DNA from: Shewanella benthica
GTDB taxonomy: Bacteria > Pseudomonadota > Gammaproteobacteria > Enterobacterales > Shewanellaceae
Assembly (NCBI GenBank): GCA_023284085.1
Contig: JAKVHY010000019.1
Location: 47,916-111,915 of the forward strand
Length of the DNA: 64,000 nucleotides
Reading direction: 5' to 3'
This document shows, piece by piece, positions 1 to 10,309 of the stretch (position 1 is its first letter; the number at the start of each line of letters is the position of its first letter). The notes under the pieces are model-generated. The model was not told where the DNA came from, searched no databases, and saw nothing but the letters and a program-made list of their open reading frames with translations. Both the position numbers and the translations under genes were made by a program.

Positions 1-615
1 TGGTGATCGGCGATGATAGAGTACTCCCATAGAAAAGACAGTATCGAAAGCGTCCAAGGGAGGGAGTTCCTCTATGCCTAGGGGCAATAAGTGGATCGGA
101 TGCTGTTCACCGGCCAATCTCTTGATTGCTTCGAATTGGCACAAGAAGAGGGTGGCAGGATCGATGCCTACGACATGTTTAGCGCCTTCACCTAGCATAC
201 GCCACATATGATAACCACTGCCACAGCCCACATCGAGTATGGTTCGATTGTTTAAAGGCGATAGGTGAGGCAGCACGCGTTCCCACTTCCAGTCAGAACG
301 CCATTCGGTATCTATCTCTATGCCATGGACAGAGAAGGGACCCTTGCGCCAAGGCTGAAAAATACGCAATAAATTTTCGAGTTTCTCTTGTTCACCCGAG
401 CTCAGTTGGCTACCGGATCCAATCGTGACACTGTTTTTTAGATCTAAGCTGTCGGGCGCCGGATAGTGGAGCTTATTGAGGACCTTTTCCCATTTAGGCA
501 AGGTGCCGTGTTTATGCTCTCTCTGCCATTGACCCAATATAGCTGGCAATGTTTCTAACCAGTGTTGCAGGCTTGAATCTGCAATTTGTTTGTAAAAGGA
601 GCTGAAACTAATCAC
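1..615 (-). CDS. cmoB: tRNA U34 carboxymethyltransferase CmoB (partial, 3' end outside window)
   Basis: CmoB transfers the carboxymethyl group of carboxy-SAM to 5-hydroxyuridine at tRNA wobble position 34, giving cmo5U. About 205 N-terminal residues are visible. They include the family-typical start [11 protein letters not shown], the LETLPA and WRKGPFS segments, the [13 protein letters not shown] stretch, the SAM-binding motif [14 protein letters not shown] and the late [16 protein letters not shown] block. The start is a GTG at 613-615, chosen because it gives the family N-terminus and follows AAAGGTGAT at SD distance. The gene runs off the left window edge. It lies 66 bp after cmoA, which makes its substrate, so the two are probably cotranscribed. 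Confidence 0.93.
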   Translation of the reverse strand, partial: MISFSSFYKQIADSSLQHWLETLPAILGQWQREHKHGTLPKWEKVLNKLHYPAPDSLDLKNSVTIGSGSQLSSGEQEKLENLLRIFQPWRKGPFSVHGIEIDTEWRSDWKWERVLPHLSPLNNRTILDVGCGSGYHMWRMLGEGAKHVVGIDPATLFLCQFEAIKRLAGEQHPIHLLPLGIEELPPLDAFDTVFSMGVLYHRRSP

Positions 616-681
616 TTGCTTATCACCTTTTGAAGCTATTGAGTTGAAATTATAAACGAAATCTAGTGTTTTTCTTGGGTT

Positions 682-1416
682 CTAAGACTTAACGGCGACC
701 ATAGACGCGAAATTGAAGCATTGAAACCATATGTTGAAATGTTTGAAACCCTGTTTTCTAAGCCGGTGTTGGTGTTGTGCCAAGGTATCTGGCTTCATCA
801 CATTTTCCAGTGAACTGCGTTTTTGACTTATTTCCAGTTCGCTGTAGCCATTGGCTCGTTTAAAGTCCAGGTGAAGATCATATAAGAGTGTTTGAATCGC
901 ATCATCTTCAAAATTTAATTTCTCTGAAAGGATCAGGATGCCACCCGGATTGAGTCCCTGATAGATCTTACTCAACAGCTGGTCTCTGTCTGCAGGAGCC
1001 AGAAACTGCATAGTGAAATTAAGTACCACCATGGAGGCATTTTCAATTTTGATATCTCTGATGTCGCCACAGACTAGATCGACAGGCGTGCTACTCACGT
1101 AAGCCGTTAAGTTCTCACTACAACGTTCAATCATCGACTGGCTATTGTCGACGGCTATGATACGACAATTACGATTATCGATCTGGCGTCTGATACTTAA
1201 GGTGGCGGCGCCAAGCGAGCAGCCTAGGTCATAGATATTGCTATCGGACGTGGCGAATTTTTGTGCGAAAGCGCCTAGGGTATTAATGATCTGGCTATAC
1301 CCAGGTACGGAACGTTTAATCATGTCGTTAAACACGCCCGCCACTTTTTCATCAAACTGAAAGTCGCTTACGTTTTCGCATGCTTGCGCATATATATTAT
1401 CTTGAGATGATGTCAT
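682..1416 (-). CDS. cmoA: Carboxy-S-adenosyl-L-methionine synthase CmoA
   Basis: CmoA converts SAM and prephenate into carboxy-SAM, the donor used by CmoB. The 244-residue protein matches the usual family length (about 247). Visible signatures are [20 protein letters not shown] near the N-terminus, the SAM-binding [13 protein letters not shown] (about residues 62-74), [28 protein letters not shown], the [17 protein letters not shown] stretch that lies at the carboxy-SAM site in this family, and the C-terminal WFQCFNF. It is the upstream gene of a cmoA-cmoB pair. No oddities were seen. Confidence 0.96.
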   Translation of the reverse strand: MTSSQDNIYAQACENVSDFQFDEKVAGVFNDMIKRSVPGYSQIINTLGAFAQKFATSDSNIYDLGCSLGAATLSIRRQIDNRNCRIIAVDNSQSMIERCSENLTAYVSSTPVDLVCGDIRDIKIENASMVVLNFTMQFLAPADRDQLLSKIYQGLNPGGILILSEKLNFEDDAIQTLLYDLHLDFKRANGYSELEISQKRSSLENVMKPDTLAQHQHRLRKQGFKHFNIWFQCFNFASMVAVKS

Positions 1417-1565
1417 TAGCTTTTAGTGTGTAAATTCAACGTTTCATTCTATCGAAATAACACTCGATGCAGCAAGCCTAGTACTGGATATTTCTCGTAA
1501 AGTTTTGTCTAATAGCGAATGTATAACAAGATTTTCACACTCGTTTAGCTTTTTGGATATAACAC

Positions 1566-4364
1566 TTGAAATATTTCACCTTAGTTTTTGTCGTTTTCTT
1601 GTTGGTTTTATCTTCGGTTTCCCTTTGGGCTGACGAAGCTAAACCGCTTATTTTAGTGATGGGAGAAGACAGCTATCCATACCAATTCGTCGATGAGCAA
1701 GGTGAGCCTAGTGGTGTACTGGTGGATATGTGGAAGGAGTGGTCAAAACAAACGGCAACGCCTGTCCTGTTTGTTTCTCGTCATTGGAGCGATACGTTAG
1801 ATCAATTATCTCATGGTGATGCCGATCTACATATCGGTATGGCGCAGACTCAGAGTCGCAGTGAAAAGTTTGCCTTTGCTCAAGCCCTCACTCATGTCAG
1901 GACTTATCTCTATCTGCACAAAGATTTACCTCAGAGATTGACGTTTGAGGAGCTAGGGCCATATCAGGTCGGTATCGTCTCCGGGTCTTCACATGAGACT
2001 GAACTGCTTAAGCTGAGCTCGAAGATACGATTTAAGCGTTATAAGAACAGACATGACCTGCTCGTGGGAGTGTTACATGGAGAGATAAAAGTATTCGCGG
2101 GAATGCAGGGGTATCTCAGAGATAAAAAGATCAACAAACAGGTCATCAGTTTTTTCCCCCTCTCTCATCGAATATTAATTAAACAAGTTCCCCTGAGGCC
2201 TGCACTGAATAAGTCCGACAGCCAGCTAATGCAGCAAGTTAATGCCGGGTTTGCCGCTATCGATAAGGGACGCTTAGATGCTATCGAAGAACGTTGGATT
2301 GGCATAAAACGTCAACAAAATGGGTTAAGCATAGCGACGGCGATAAATCTCGAGCCATTCATATCCCTCGGAGGAGACGGCATGCCCCATGGACTGTATG
2401 TCGATATCTGGAGTCTCTGGTCTGATAAAACCGGCATCCCTATCTCCTTTATGACATCCGATATGAATCAATCCCTGGATCAGGTTAAATCAGGTAAGGC
2501 AGACGTGCATATTGGCTACCCTGAGAGTGATAAATTTAAAACAGGATTGTTGAGAAGTCAGCTGCTCTATCGGGTGAAAAGCCGGTTGCACAGCTACGGA
2601 AAGCCCATAGACTCGCTGCAGAACCTGCAAGGAAGCCGAGTCGGCGCCGTGCCTACGGCGCCATATCTTGCACAGCTCAAGCAAGCCCTGCCCGATGTCG
2701 AACTCAAACTGTATGATTCGGTGGCGGCCATGATCCAAGCCGCGAAAGAGGGCCATATTGGTAGTTTTGTTGCCTCTTCCTCCTGGACACATCATTATTT
2801 AGTGTTGCAGGGCGCATGGTCAGAGTTTTATCCGTTTCCTGAGCTGGAGTTCGTCACCGACATTTTTGTGTTAACCAGTCCCCACAATGTCGGTTTATCG
2901 AACCGAATAAAGGCGGGCTTTGAACTCATTGAAACTCAGGAACTGGCGGAAATTGAACGTAAATGGATCTTGGATAGCCAAGCACGCATCTTTCAATCTC
3001 GTCTTGAACCCATACCATTATCGGCAGATCAGCAGCAGTATCTACAAGATTTGAAGTCGATAAGAGTGGGCTATCTCAAAGACTGGAAACCGATGGAATT
3101 TACCGGTGAAGATGACATCTTTTCTGGGATCAATCGAGATGTTGTCGATGTGATCACCAAGCAACTTGGCGTCAGCGTCGAAGCCGTTGCTTTCGATGAG
3201 TGGCAATCCCTTATCAATGCACTTATTGAAGGGGATGTTGATATCGCGGGAAGTGTTGCAGAAACCGCCGATAGGAAAAAGGCCTTATTATTTAGCGATG
3301 CCTATTGGCCCTCTCCATGGTCACTGGCGACGCCCATCGAAAGAGAAGCTATCTTCAATGTCCAGCAACTTGCGGGTCAAAGGTTAGCGATAGTCGAAGG
3401 CTATCAACTCGTTAATCAATTGATGGGGGCCGATTACGGCATTGAACTTGTGTTAGTCGCCGATCCCCATAGCGGATTGACTGCGGTGAAGGAAGGCAAG
3501 GCCGATGCATTTGTCGATAAGGCGATCAATTTGGCATCAACACTCAAGCATGGCGACTATAGTCAGTTAAAAATGTCTGTATTGGCCGATTTTTCCGAGC
3601 AACACAGTCATTTCGGTATTCATCCTTCATTGGCACAATTTGTTCCGCTAATGAATTTAGCCATCAAAAATCTGGATCAGGCCAAGCGGCAAGCTATCTA
3701 TCAGCATTGGATTCAACCTGTGGCGGTTGCCCCTCGAGGATCTGACACCGTTAAATGGTGTGTGAGCGTCATTATTGTCTTGTTGATACTGATTGCGATC
3801 ATCTTCATGTGTAGATTATTACTCACAAAAGAGCGGCTGAAACGAACCCAGCTTGAGAGTCAGTTGAGTAAAATGACCCATTATGACCAGATGACCGGAT
3901 TTGCTAATCGTAGCCTGTTAGATGACAGACTGAAGCAGGCGCTGTTATTACACAGTCGAGAGCAGGCGACATTCGGCGTGCTTTTTATCGACATTGGCGG
4001 ACTGAAATCCGTCAATAAACAGATGGGTCATGATGTCGGTGATAAGTTACTCAAGTTAGTGGCGGAAGAGATGAGCACGTGTATACGCCGCTCGGATACC
4101 TTAGCGCGATTTGGCAGTAATGAATTTGTCGTGATATTGAATAAAAGCAAAGATCTCGATCTCGTCTGTCAGGTCGCAGACACGATTATCACTAATTTAT
4201 CGAAATCTTTTGACTGTGATGACACAAAATTGAATGTTAGGGCGAGTATTGGCATTGCAATGTTTCCGGCTGACGGCGACAATGTGGTGGAGTTACTCAA
4301 GTCTGCCGATAAATTAATGTATCGAGCGAAACAAAGTGGTGGCAATTGCTACAAATCATCATGA
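1566..4364 (+). CDS. Membrane sensor: three periplasmic solute-binding domains + GGDEF domain (degenerate GSNEF motif)
   Basis: A 932-residue inner-membrane protein. Order: signal peptide (1-22, ending SLWA), then three bacterial extracellular solute-binding family 3 type domains (about 27-250, 255-480 and 495-720), one transmembrane helix (about 730-755, VIIVLLILIAIIF) and a cytoplasmic GGDEF domain (about 770-932). Each periplasmic module repeats the pattern 'G.l.d.w..w....' followed by 'D.h.g.a.s..R', as in amino-acid-binding receptors. The GGDEF signature reads GSNEF instead of GG[D/E]EF, losing the acidic third residue needed for cyclase chemistry, although DIGGLK keeps the first metal-site Asp. 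It may therefore be weak or inactive, acting as a c-di-GMP or GTP sensor. The start is a TTG that places the signal peptide correctly. Ligands are unknown. Confidence 0.88.
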   Translation: MKYFTLVFVVFLLVLSSVSLWADEAKPLILVMGEDSYPYQFVDEQGEPSGVLVDMWKEWSKQTATPVLFVSRHWSDTLDQLSHGDADLHIGMAQTQSRSEKFAFAQALTHVRTYLYLHKDLPQRLTFEELGPYQVGIVSGSSHETELLKLSSKIRFKRYKNRHDLLVGVLHGEIKVFAGMQGYLRDKKINKQVISFFPLSHRILIKQVPLRPALNKSDSQLMQQVNAGFAAIDKGRLDAIEERWIGIKRQQNGLSIATAINLEPFISLGGDGMPHGLYVDIWSLWSDKTGIPISFMTSDMNQSLDQVKSGKADVHIGYPESDKFKTGLLRSQLLYRVKSRLHSYGKPIDSLQNLQGSRVGAVPTAPYLAQLKQALPDVELKLYDSVAAMIQAAKEGHIGSFVASSSWTHHYLVLQGAWSEFYPFPELEFVTDIFVLTSPHNVGLSNRIKAGFELIETQELAEIERKWILDSQARIFQSRLEPIPLSADQQQYLQDLKSIRVGYLKDWKPMEFTGEDDIFSGINRDVVDVITKQLGVSVEAVAFDEWQSLINALIEGDVDIAGSVAETADRKKALLFSDAYWPSPWSLATPIEREAIFNVQQLAGQRLAIVEGYQLVNQLMGADYGIELVLVADPHSGLTAVKEGKADAFVDKAINLASTLKHGDYSQLKMSVLADFSEQHSHFGIHPSLAQFVPLMNLAIKNLDQAKRQAIYQHWIQPVAVAPRGSDTVKWCVSVIIVLLILIAIIFMCRLLLTKERLKRTQLESQLSKMTHYDQMTGFANRSLLDDRLKQALLLHSREQATFGVLFIDIGGLKSVNKQMGHDVGDKLLKLVAEEMSTCIRRSDTLARFGSNEFVVILNKSKDLDLVCQVADTIITNLSKSFDCDDTKLNVRASIGIAMFPADGDNVVELLKSADKLMYRAKQSGGNCYKSS

Positions 4365-4447
4365 TAATGATTTTCACTCGAAATGAAATCGTAGATTTCA
4401 GCAAAATATGATTAATCCTTAGCCGACTAGAGGCTAAGTGGTTTTGT

Positions 4448-4481
4448 AAGCGGCAATATTTTACTATAATGCCGCTTTTGT
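4448..4481 (+). terminator. Hairpin followed by T-run, with an aspS -10-like box inside its loop
   Basis: AAGCGGCA (4448-4455) and TGCCGCTT (4470-4477) form an 8-bp stem with a 14-nt loop followed by more T residues, as in an intrinsic terminator for the upstream sensor gene. The loop and its 3' edge carry TATAAT (4465-4470), a perfect -10 hexamer about 65 bp before aspS. The matching -35 (around 4442-4449) is poor. Confidence 0.55.
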
Positions 4482-4534
4482 GTTGATTAGAATATTCCTC
4501 AGCCTTAGGTTTGCGGATTAAAGGAAAGAGTTAG

Positions 4535-6316
4535 ATGCGCAGTCAATATTGTGGAGACGTTAACAAGTCTCACGTTGGACAAGAAGTGACCCTAGTGGGT
4601 TGGGTAAATCGTAGCCGTGACCTTGGTGGAGTGGTTTTTCTCGACTTAAGAGACAGGGAAGGGATCGTACAGGTTGTTTATGATCCGGATTTACCCGAAG
4701 TGTTCGACGTTGCCAGTAGCCTGCGCAGTGAGTTCTGTGTCCAAATAAAAGGCGTGGTCAGTGCGCGTCCCGATAGTCAGATCAACGACCAGATGCGTAC
4801 CGGTGAGATTGAGATCTTGGGCAAAGAGTTAATTATCTTAAACAGCTCAGCACCTCTGCCCATCAACATGGATAAGAATCAGCACAACACGGAAGAGCAG
4901 CGACTTAAATATCGTTATCTTGATCTTCGTCGTCCGGAGATGGCCGAGCGTATTATTTTTCGCGCTAAAGTGACCAGCGCCGTGCGTCGTTTCCTCGATG
5001 GTAATGGTTTCCTCGATATCGAAACGCCGATATTGACTAAGGCAACGCCGGAAGGAGCACGAGATTATTTAGTGCCTAGCCGTACTTATAAGGGGCAATT
5101 CTTCGCACTGCCTCAGTCTCCACAGCTGTTTAAGCAGTTATTGATGATGTCGGGTTTCGATCGCTACTATCAAATCGTTAAGTGTTTCCGTGATGAAGAC
5201 TTACGTGCCGATCGTCAGCCTGAATTCACCCAAATCGATATCGAAACCTCGTTTATGTCTTCTGCGCAGGTCATGGATAAAACCGAAGAGATGATGCGTG
5301 GTCTCTTCAAAGACTTGCTCAATGTTGATCTTGGTGAGTTTCCTAAGATGACATTTGCCGAAGCCATGCGTCGTTTCGGTTCCGATAAGCCAGATCTTCG
5401 TAACCCGCTGGAACTTATCGATGTTGCCGATCTTCTTACCGACGTCGATTTTAAGGTGTTTCAGGGACCAGCCACGGATCCTGAGGGGCGTGTGGCGGTA
5501 CTTTGTGTGCCAGGTGGTGCCAAGTTATCGCGTAAGCAATTAGACCAGTATGCTAAGTATGTCACCATCTATGGGGCTAAAGGCTTAGCATGGATGAAGG
5601 TCAACGAGCTGGATAAAGGGCTCGAGGGCATTCAATCTCCGGTACTTAAGTTCCTAAATGAAGATGTTGTTAAGGCCCTGCTTGAGCGCACTAAGGCTAA
5701 GTCTGGCGATCTGATTTTATTTGGCGCAGATAAAGCAAACATCGTTGCCGAAGCGATGGGCGCATTGCGCATAAAAGCGGGTGAAGACTTCGACTTGCTA
5801 AAGGGCGATTGGAAACCACTATGGGTAGTCGACTTCCCTATGTTCGAGCCTACTTCAGACGGTGGATTACATGCCATGCATCATCCATTTACCGCGCCGA
5901 GCGGGATGACGCCGGAGCAACTCGAAGCCGACCCGACTTCAGCTATCTCAGATGCCTATGATATGGTGTTAAATGGCTGTGAGCTTGGCGGTGGTTCAGT
6001 GCGTATTCATAACAGTGAGATGCAAACTGCCGTTTTCCGTATTCTGGGTATCGAAGAGGAAGAGGCCAACGAAAAGTTTGGCTTCCTGCTAGAAGCCTTG
6101 CGTTACGGTACACCACCTCATGCCGGTTTGGCTTTCGGCTTAGATAGAATCATCATGTTGATGACGGGTGCTTCCTCTATTCGTGATGTGATGGCATTCC
6201 CTAAAACTACCACAGCGGCTTGTCCTCTGACCAATGCACCTGGGTTTGCAAATCCTGAACAACTCGTCGAGTTAGGCATCAGTGTCATCGAAGCAGAAAA
6301 AGAAATACAAGAGTAA
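4535..6316 (+). CDS. aspS: Aspartyl-tRNA synthetase (class II)
   Basis: Charges tRNA-Asp with aspartate in the cytoplasm. The 593 residues fit bacterial-type AspRS (E. coli 590). An N-terminal OB-fold anticodon-binding domain ([20 protein letters not shown], about 22-41) is followed by the class II core: motif 1 region [20 protein letters not shown], the flexible-loop [12 protein letters not shown], motif 2 [19 protein letters not shown], a bacterial GAD insertion (about 290-420) and motif 3 GLAFGLDRI near the C-terminus. ATG at 4535 follows AAGGAAAGAG. It heads the aspS-yebC-ruvCAB block, with a terminator between it and yebC. Confidence 0.98.
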   Translation: MRSQYCGDVNKSHVGQEVTLVGWVNRSRDLGGVVFLDLRDREGIVQVVYDPDLPEVFDVASSLRSEFCVQIKGVVSARPDSQINDQMRTGEIEILGKELIILNSSAPLPINMDKNQHNTEEQRLKYRYLDLRRPEMAERIIFRAKVTSAVRRFLDGNGFLDIETPILTKATPEGARDYLVPSRTYKGQFFALPQSPQLFKQLLMMSGFDRYYQIVKCFRDEDLRADRQPEFTQIDIETSFMSSAQVMDKTEEMMRGLFKDLLNVDLGEFPKMTFAEAMRRFGSDKPDLRNPLELIDVADLLTDVDFKVFQGPATDPEGRVAVLCVPGGAKLSRKQLDQYAKYVTIYGAKGLAWMKVNELDKGLEGIQSPVLKFLNEDVVKALLERTKAKSGDLILFGADKANIVAEAMGALRIKAGEDFDLLKGDWKPLWVVDFPMFEPTSDGGLHAMHHPFTAPSGMTPEQLEADPTSAISDAYDMVLNGCELGGGSVRIHNSEMQTAVFRILGIEEEEANEKFGFLLEALRYGTPPHAGLAFGLDRIIMLMTGASSIRDVMAFPKTTTAACPLTNAPGFANPEQLVELGISVIEAEKEIQE

Positions 6317-6325
6317 TCAATAAGC

Positions 6326-6350
6326 AGCCGGGGCAACTCGGCTTTTTTAT
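6326..6350 (+). terminator. Intrinsic terminator after aspS
   Basis: AGCCG (6326-6330) pairs with CGGCT (6339-6343), followed by TTTTTT, 10 bp after the aspS stop. Confidence 0.7.
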
Positions 6351-6446
6351 TACCAGTCTGATCCGAGTCTCATTTAGCGTTTATTTCTTTAACTTTCATC
6401 TTCTTCATCCGGTAAATTTTCCTCTTCGAAATCAAGGAGCGTTCAC

Positions 6447-7193
6447 ATGGCAGGTCACAGTAAATGGGACAACATCAAGCATCGTAAAGCGGCGCAAGAT
6501 GCTAAGCGAGGTAAGCTTTTTACCAAGTTTATTCGTGAGTTAACCGTCGCTGCCCGTGAAGGTGGCTCAGATGCCGACTCTAACCCCAGATTACGCGCTG
6601 CTATCGATAAGTCACTGTCTAATAATATGACTCGCGATACTATCGAACGCGCCGTTAAGCGCGGGGCTGGGGAGCTTGATGGTCAGGTATTAGAGACCAT
6701 CATGTATGAAGGTTATGGACCCGGTGGCACGGCCGTCATGGTCGAAACCATGACGGATAATAAGAACCGCACCGTATCTGGCGTGCGTAATGCGTTCAGT
6801 AAATCTGGCGGTAACTTAGGCACAGACGGTTCGGTCTCATATCTGTTCGATAAGAAAGGTATCATCTCTTATGCTGAAGGTACTGATGAAGATATCGTCA
6901 TGGATGCGGCTTTAGAAGCGGGTGCTGATGATGTGGTCAGCCATGAAGATGGCGCCATCGATGTCTTTACTAGCCCGGAAGATTTTGGCGCAGTCAAAGA
7001 TGCCTTGGATGCAGCGGGTCTTAACTCTATCAACGCCGAGGTGACTATGGTGCCCTCGACTAAAGCCTCCCTCGATGCCAGCACAGCGGCTAAATTCCTG
7101 CGCTTAATTGATAATCTTGAAGATCATGATGATGTGCAAGAGGTGTATCATAACGCTGAGATTTCAGATGAAGTAATGGAGACACTAGAATAA
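6447..7193 (+). CDS. yebC: YebC/PmpR (TACO1) family protein
   Basis: Belongs to the YebC family, described both as a DNA-binding regulator and as a translation factor that relieves ribosome stalling. The 248 residues match the family length. Signatures: [22 protein letters not shown] start, [58 protein letters not shown] and [20 protein letters not shown]. The SD region is CAAGGAGCG, 10-18 nt before the ATG. It ends 3 bp before ruvC, so it is almost certainly cotranslated with the ruv genes, the usual gammaproteobacterial order. Confidence 0.96.
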   Translation: MAGHSKWDNIKHRKAAQDAKRGKLFTKFIRELTVAAREGGSDADSNPRLRAAIDKSLSNNMTRDTIERAVKRGAGELDGQVLETIMYEGYGPGGTAVMVETMTDNKNRTVSGVRNAFSKSGGNLGTDGSVSYLFDKKGIISYAEGTDEDIVMDAALEAGADDVVSHEDGAIDVFTSPEDFGAVKDALDAAGLNSINAEVTMVPSTKASLDASTAAKFLRLIDNLEDHDDVQEVYHNAEISDEVMETLE

Positions 7194-7196
7194 CTT

Positions 7197-7718
7197 ATGT
7201 CAATAATTCTTGGGATCGATCCTGGCTCGCGGATCACCGGTTATGGGGTGATCAAACGAAACGGTAGGCACCCTATATACTTGGGAAGCGGCTGTATTCG
7301 TACCAATTCAGAAGATTTTGCCTATCGCCTTAAACAAATTTTCGATGGTATCTCCGAAATAATACGCCAGTACCAGCCGACTGAATTTGCCATAGAGCGT
7401 GTTTTTATGGCTAAAAATGCCGACTCGGCGCTTAAGCTAGGCCAAGCCAGAGGTGCAGCCATTGTTGCCGCGACCAATGCCGATCTCCCTGTCGGCGAAT
7501 ATTCGGCGACACAGATAAAAAGTGCCGTGGTGGGCACGGGTAGGGCGCAGAAATCACAAGTTCAGCACATGGTACAGCAAATACTTAAACTGTCGGCTTC
7601 CCCACAAGCCGATGCCGCAGACGCATTAGGTGTCGCAATTTGTCATTTTCATACCAGTCAAAGCCTGCTGGCTCTCGGTGGCGTGGCAAGCAAAAGAACA
7701 TATGGACGATATAGATGA
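7197..7718 (+). CDS. ruvC: Holliday junction resolvase RuvC
   Basis: Nicks Holliday junctions symmetrically, together with the RuvAB branch-migration motor. It has 173 residues, the same as E. coli RuvC. The four catalytic acidic residues are recognisable: [12 protein letters not shown] (Asp7), FAIERVFM (Glu near 66) and [12 protein letters not shown] (two Asp near 138-141). The start is 3 bp after the yebC stop, and the end overlaps the ruvA start by 4 bp (ATGA), consistent with translational coupling. Confidence 0.98.
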   Translation: MSIILGIDPGSRITGYGVIKRNGRHPIYLGSGCIRTNSEDFAYRLKQIFDGISEIIRQYQPTEFAIERVFMAKNADSALKLGQARGAAIVAATNADLPVGEYSATQIKSAVVGTGRAQKSQVQHMVQQILKLSASPQADAADALGVAICHFHTSQSLLALGGVASKRTYGRYR

Positions 7719-8332
7719 TAGGTAGATTACGAGGCTTGCTCATCGAGAAGCGAGCCCCCGAGATTTTGATAGAAGTGAGTGGCCTGGGGTACGAAGTCCA
7801 GATGCCCCTCACCAGTTTCTATGAGCTACCTGAACTCAATCAAGAAGCGATAGTCTACACCCACTTTGTGGTACGTGAAGATGCTCAGCTTCTCTATGGA
7901 TTTATGACCAAGCAGGAACGGGCCCTGTTTCGTTTGTTGATTAAAACCAATGGTGTCGGGCCTAAGCTGGCATTAACTATCTTGTCTGGTATGACATCGG
8001 CCGAGTTTGTTGCCTGCGTCGAACGGGATGATATTGCCACCTTAGTTAAGTTACCTGGCGTCGGTAAGAAGACGGCCGAGCGACTATTGGTAGAGATGCG
8101 CGATAAGCTCAAGAGTCTGATGGAAGCCTCGGCGGGCTCCGAGCGGGAATTTATGCTCAAGAGCAATTATAGGCCGGCAAAGATAGTCAATACCGCCGAA
8201 GATGATGCGATTGCAGCTCTTTTGTCCTTAGGCTATAAGCCTGCACAGGCGAGTAAGTCGGTATCAGCGGCCTACAAGGACGGAATGAGTTCTCAGGAGC
8301 TGATTAAGTCCTCACTCAAGTCGATGCTGTAG
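7715..8332 (+). CDS. ruvA: Holliday junction DNA helicase subunit RuvA
   Basis: Tetrameric junction-binding protein that loads RuvB rings. It has 205 residues (E. coli 203). Domain I begins [12 protein letters not shown] and contains [17 protein letters not shown]. Domain II has two helix-hairpin-helix motifs ([16 protein letters not shown] and [19 protein letters not shown]). Domain III, the RuvB contact domain, ends with [19 protein letters not shown] overlaps ruvC by 4 bp, and ruvB follows after 36 bp. Confidence 0.98.
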   Translation: MIGRLRGLLIEKRAPEILIEVSGLGYEVQMPLTSFYELPELNQEAIVYTHFVVREDAQLLYGFMTKQERALFRLLIKTNGVGPKLALTILSGMTSAEFVACVERDDIATLVKLPGVGKKTAERLLVEMRDKLKSLMEASAGSEREFMLKSNYRPAKIVNTAEDDAIAALLSLGYKPAQASKSVSAAYKDGMSSQELIKSSLKSML

Positions 8333-8368
8333 CAAAACTGCCGAAAAGTGCAATTTAAAGAGAGATAA

Positions 8369-9394
8369 ATGATAGAAGCCGATCGTATTATTCATGCAGA
8401 GCCTCAAGGTGTTGAGCTGTATGAAGAGCAGGTAGACAGAGCCATGCGTCCTAAATTACTCGACGAGTATACGGGACAGGATGCGACTCGCGCTCAACTT
8501 AAGGTGTTTATTCAGGCGGCGCAGAATCGTGGCGAAGCACTGGATCATATGCTCATCTATGGACCGCCAGGTTTAGGTAAAACGACCTTGGCTCTCATTG
8601 TAGCCAATGAAATGGGCGTCAATATCAAGTCGACTTCGGGCCCTGTACTCGAAAAGGCGGGTGATTTAGCGGCGCTTCTGACCAACCTTGAATCTGGTGA
8701 CGTACTCTTTATCGATGAGATCCATAGGCTCAGTCCTGTGGTCGAAGAGATCCTTTATCCAGCGATGGAAGACTATCAGCTTGATATTATGATAGGTGAG
8801 GGGCCGGCAGCGCGGTCGATTAAACTCGATTTACCCCCATTTACCTTGATTGGTGCGACGACTCGGGCGGGAGCATTAACGTCCCCCTTACGGGCGAGAT
8901 TTGGTATTCCTCTGAGGCTCGAGTTTTATAATGTTAAAGATCTCAGCACCATAGTGACTCGCTCGGCCAAAGTACTCGAGCTTCCTATCGATGATGAAGG
9001 TTCGCTGGAAATTGCGAGACGCTCTCGCGGCACACCGCGTATCGCTAACCGTTTATTGAGACGAGTGAGAGATTACGCTGAGGTTAAACATGACGGTGAA
9101 ATCAATAAGCGTGTCGCCGATCTCGCCTTAGAGATGCTAGATGTCGATGTCGAAGGTTTCGATTATATGGACAGAAAGCTCTTGCTGGCGATTATTGACA
9201 AATTCATGGGTGGGCCGGTGGGTCTGGATAACTTGGCCGCCGCCATCGGAGAGGAGCGGGAAACCATAGAAGATGTGCTGGAGCCTTTCCTTATTCAACA
9301 AGGATTTATTCAGAGAACGCCCCGTGGACGCATCGCCACTCAACGTGCCTATCAGCACTTTAATCTAATTCAGCCAGAAAAAAATTCACTCTAG
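8369..9394 (+). CDS. ruvB: Holliday junction branch-migration ATPase RuvB
   Basis: AAA+ hexameric motor that drives branch migration with RuvA. It has 341 residues (E. coli 336). Walker A is [11 protein letters not shown] (about 66-76), Walker B is LFIDEIHRL, sensor I lies in [18 protein letters not shown] with its Arg residues, and the sensor II and winged-helix domain includes [17 protein letters not shown] and the [16 protein letters not shown] segment. AGAGAG precedes the ATG. It is the last gene of the aspS-to-ruvB block, and the next gene is convergent. Confidence 0.98.
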   Translation: MIEADRIIHAEPQGVELYEEQVDRAMRPKLLDEYTGQDATRAQLKVFIQAAQNRGEALDHMLIYGPPGLGKTTLALIVANEMGVNIKSTSGPVLEKAGDLAALLTNLESGDVLFIDEIHRLSPVVEEILYPAMEDYQLDIMIGEGPAARSIKLDLPPFTLIGATTRAGALTSPLRARFGIPLRLEFYNVKDLSTIVTRSAKVLELPIDDEGSLEIARRSRGTPRIANRLLRRVRDYAEVKHDGEINKRVADLALEMLDVDVEGFDYMDRKLLLAIIDKFMGGPVGLDNLAAAIGEERETIEDVLEPFLIQQGFIQRTPRGRIATQRAYQHFNLIQPEKNSL

Positions 9395-9435
9395 AGCTTG
9401 TCCCCGTTAGGACTATTGGAGGGTGATGATACTTA

Positions 9436-9960
9436 TCATTGCTCTTCAATCGTTAAGGTATATCGCGGGTATTTTTGTCCCGCAGTACTCTTTCTCCCCG
9501 CCACCACTTTTGCCCCTATGTCTACATACTCGCCGTTCCCAGGATTGTCTAAACCAGACACGGGGAAACCCTTATAGGTCTTGTTCTTGTATCTGACTCT
9601 GAGGGTTTTTAAATTGATTTTAGTTTCGTTAGCGAGTTGAAAAAAATTAATTGTAATAGGTGAATTCGTATCTGAGGTCACCAGATAGCGTCCTTGGTGG
9701 TAATCATTATCAAGCAGAGTCGCATTAGTAGAATTGCCTAATTCCCCCTTCCAATTGACAGTCACTGTGGTACTTCTAGTGAGATTTTTAATCACAGATG
9801 GGTATTTCAACGGCTGTATTTCTGTGATGGTGATGCTTGCACTTACCGGCAAAGATAGCAAAATAACACCGATCATTGCTATGTGCCTGATTAACTGTGT
9901 AGATGGCTTGTTTAAATGACCACCTAGGTGTGTTTTCAACAGCTGTTTGATGTTGGGCAT
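9436..9960 (-). CDS. Secreted DUF4402-like protein, probable minor or tip subunit of the adjacent surface locus
   Basis: A 174-residue exported protein. A long N-terminus precedes a hydrophobic segment (IAMIGVILLSLPVSASI, about 26-42) with a probable cleavage site after VSA. The mature start ITITEIQPLKYPSV lines up with ITVTEATAMEFGDI of the DUF4402 protein encoded 350 bp away, and DYHQGRYLVTSDTNSPITINF resembles the second conserved strand region of that family. This is my own alignment by eye, so family membership is inferred. It is divergently transcribed from the subunit-chaperone-usher genes. A minor subunit, adhesin or regulator of assembly are all possible. Confidence 0.6.
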   Translation of the reverse strand: MPNIKQLLKTHLGGHLNKPSTQLIRHIAMIGVILLSLPVSASITITEIQPLKYPSVIKNLTRSTTVTVNWKGELGNSTNATLLDNDYHQGRYLVTSDTNSPITINFFQLANETKINLKTLRVRYKNKTYKGFPVSGLDNPGNGEYVDIGAKVVAGRKSTAGQKYPRYTLTIEEQ

Positions 9961-10309
9961 TGGTAATCTCTTTATTTATGGCAGCGATTAATGAGGCTGC
10001 CTTAGTGAAGAGTCTTTGTTACTAGCTGTAACTTATAATTATTCACACACAAAAAGTAAGTGAATATATGTCATTTAATCAATAAGTTAGGAATACATCC
10101 TCCCATGGTTAATAAAGTGTGTCAAATGTAAATGAAGTGTTGCTAAATATTTCCAATTTGATAGTCTAATAACCAGGCACTACTCAAAGTGCCTTATAAA
10201 CATCGACTTATGTGACTCATGGAAGAAGAAAAATAGAAAAATAGAGCATAAAGGATATTCATTAGCATAAGAGAACAAAATAACTAGAAAAACACTTTGG
10301 AAAGCCATT
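9961..10309. other. Divergent intergenic region of the DUF4402 locus
   Basis: A 349-bp AT-rich gap between divergently transcribed genes, so it must hold both promoters; no convincing -35/-10 pair was assigned. A 7-bp inverted repeat, AGGCACT (10175-10181) and AGTGCCT (10188-10194) with a 6-nt loop, could be an operator or a leader hairpin for the 10310 gene. Confidence 0.4.

Noticed and set aside
2490..2795. 101-codon antisense frame in the sensor gene
   Set aside because: Shadow of a strongly supported coding region with no SD or recognisable product.
4361..4379. Fur-box-like GATAATGAT after the sensor gene
   Set aside because: Only about 13 of 19 matches, in a position that serves no iron-related gene; treated as chance in AT-rich DNA.
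9424..9440. ATGATA/TATCAT palindrome between ruvB and the DUF4402-like gene
   Set aside because: It overlaps the stop of the convergent gene, is short and AT-rich, and lacks a T-run, so neither operator nor terminator is convincing.
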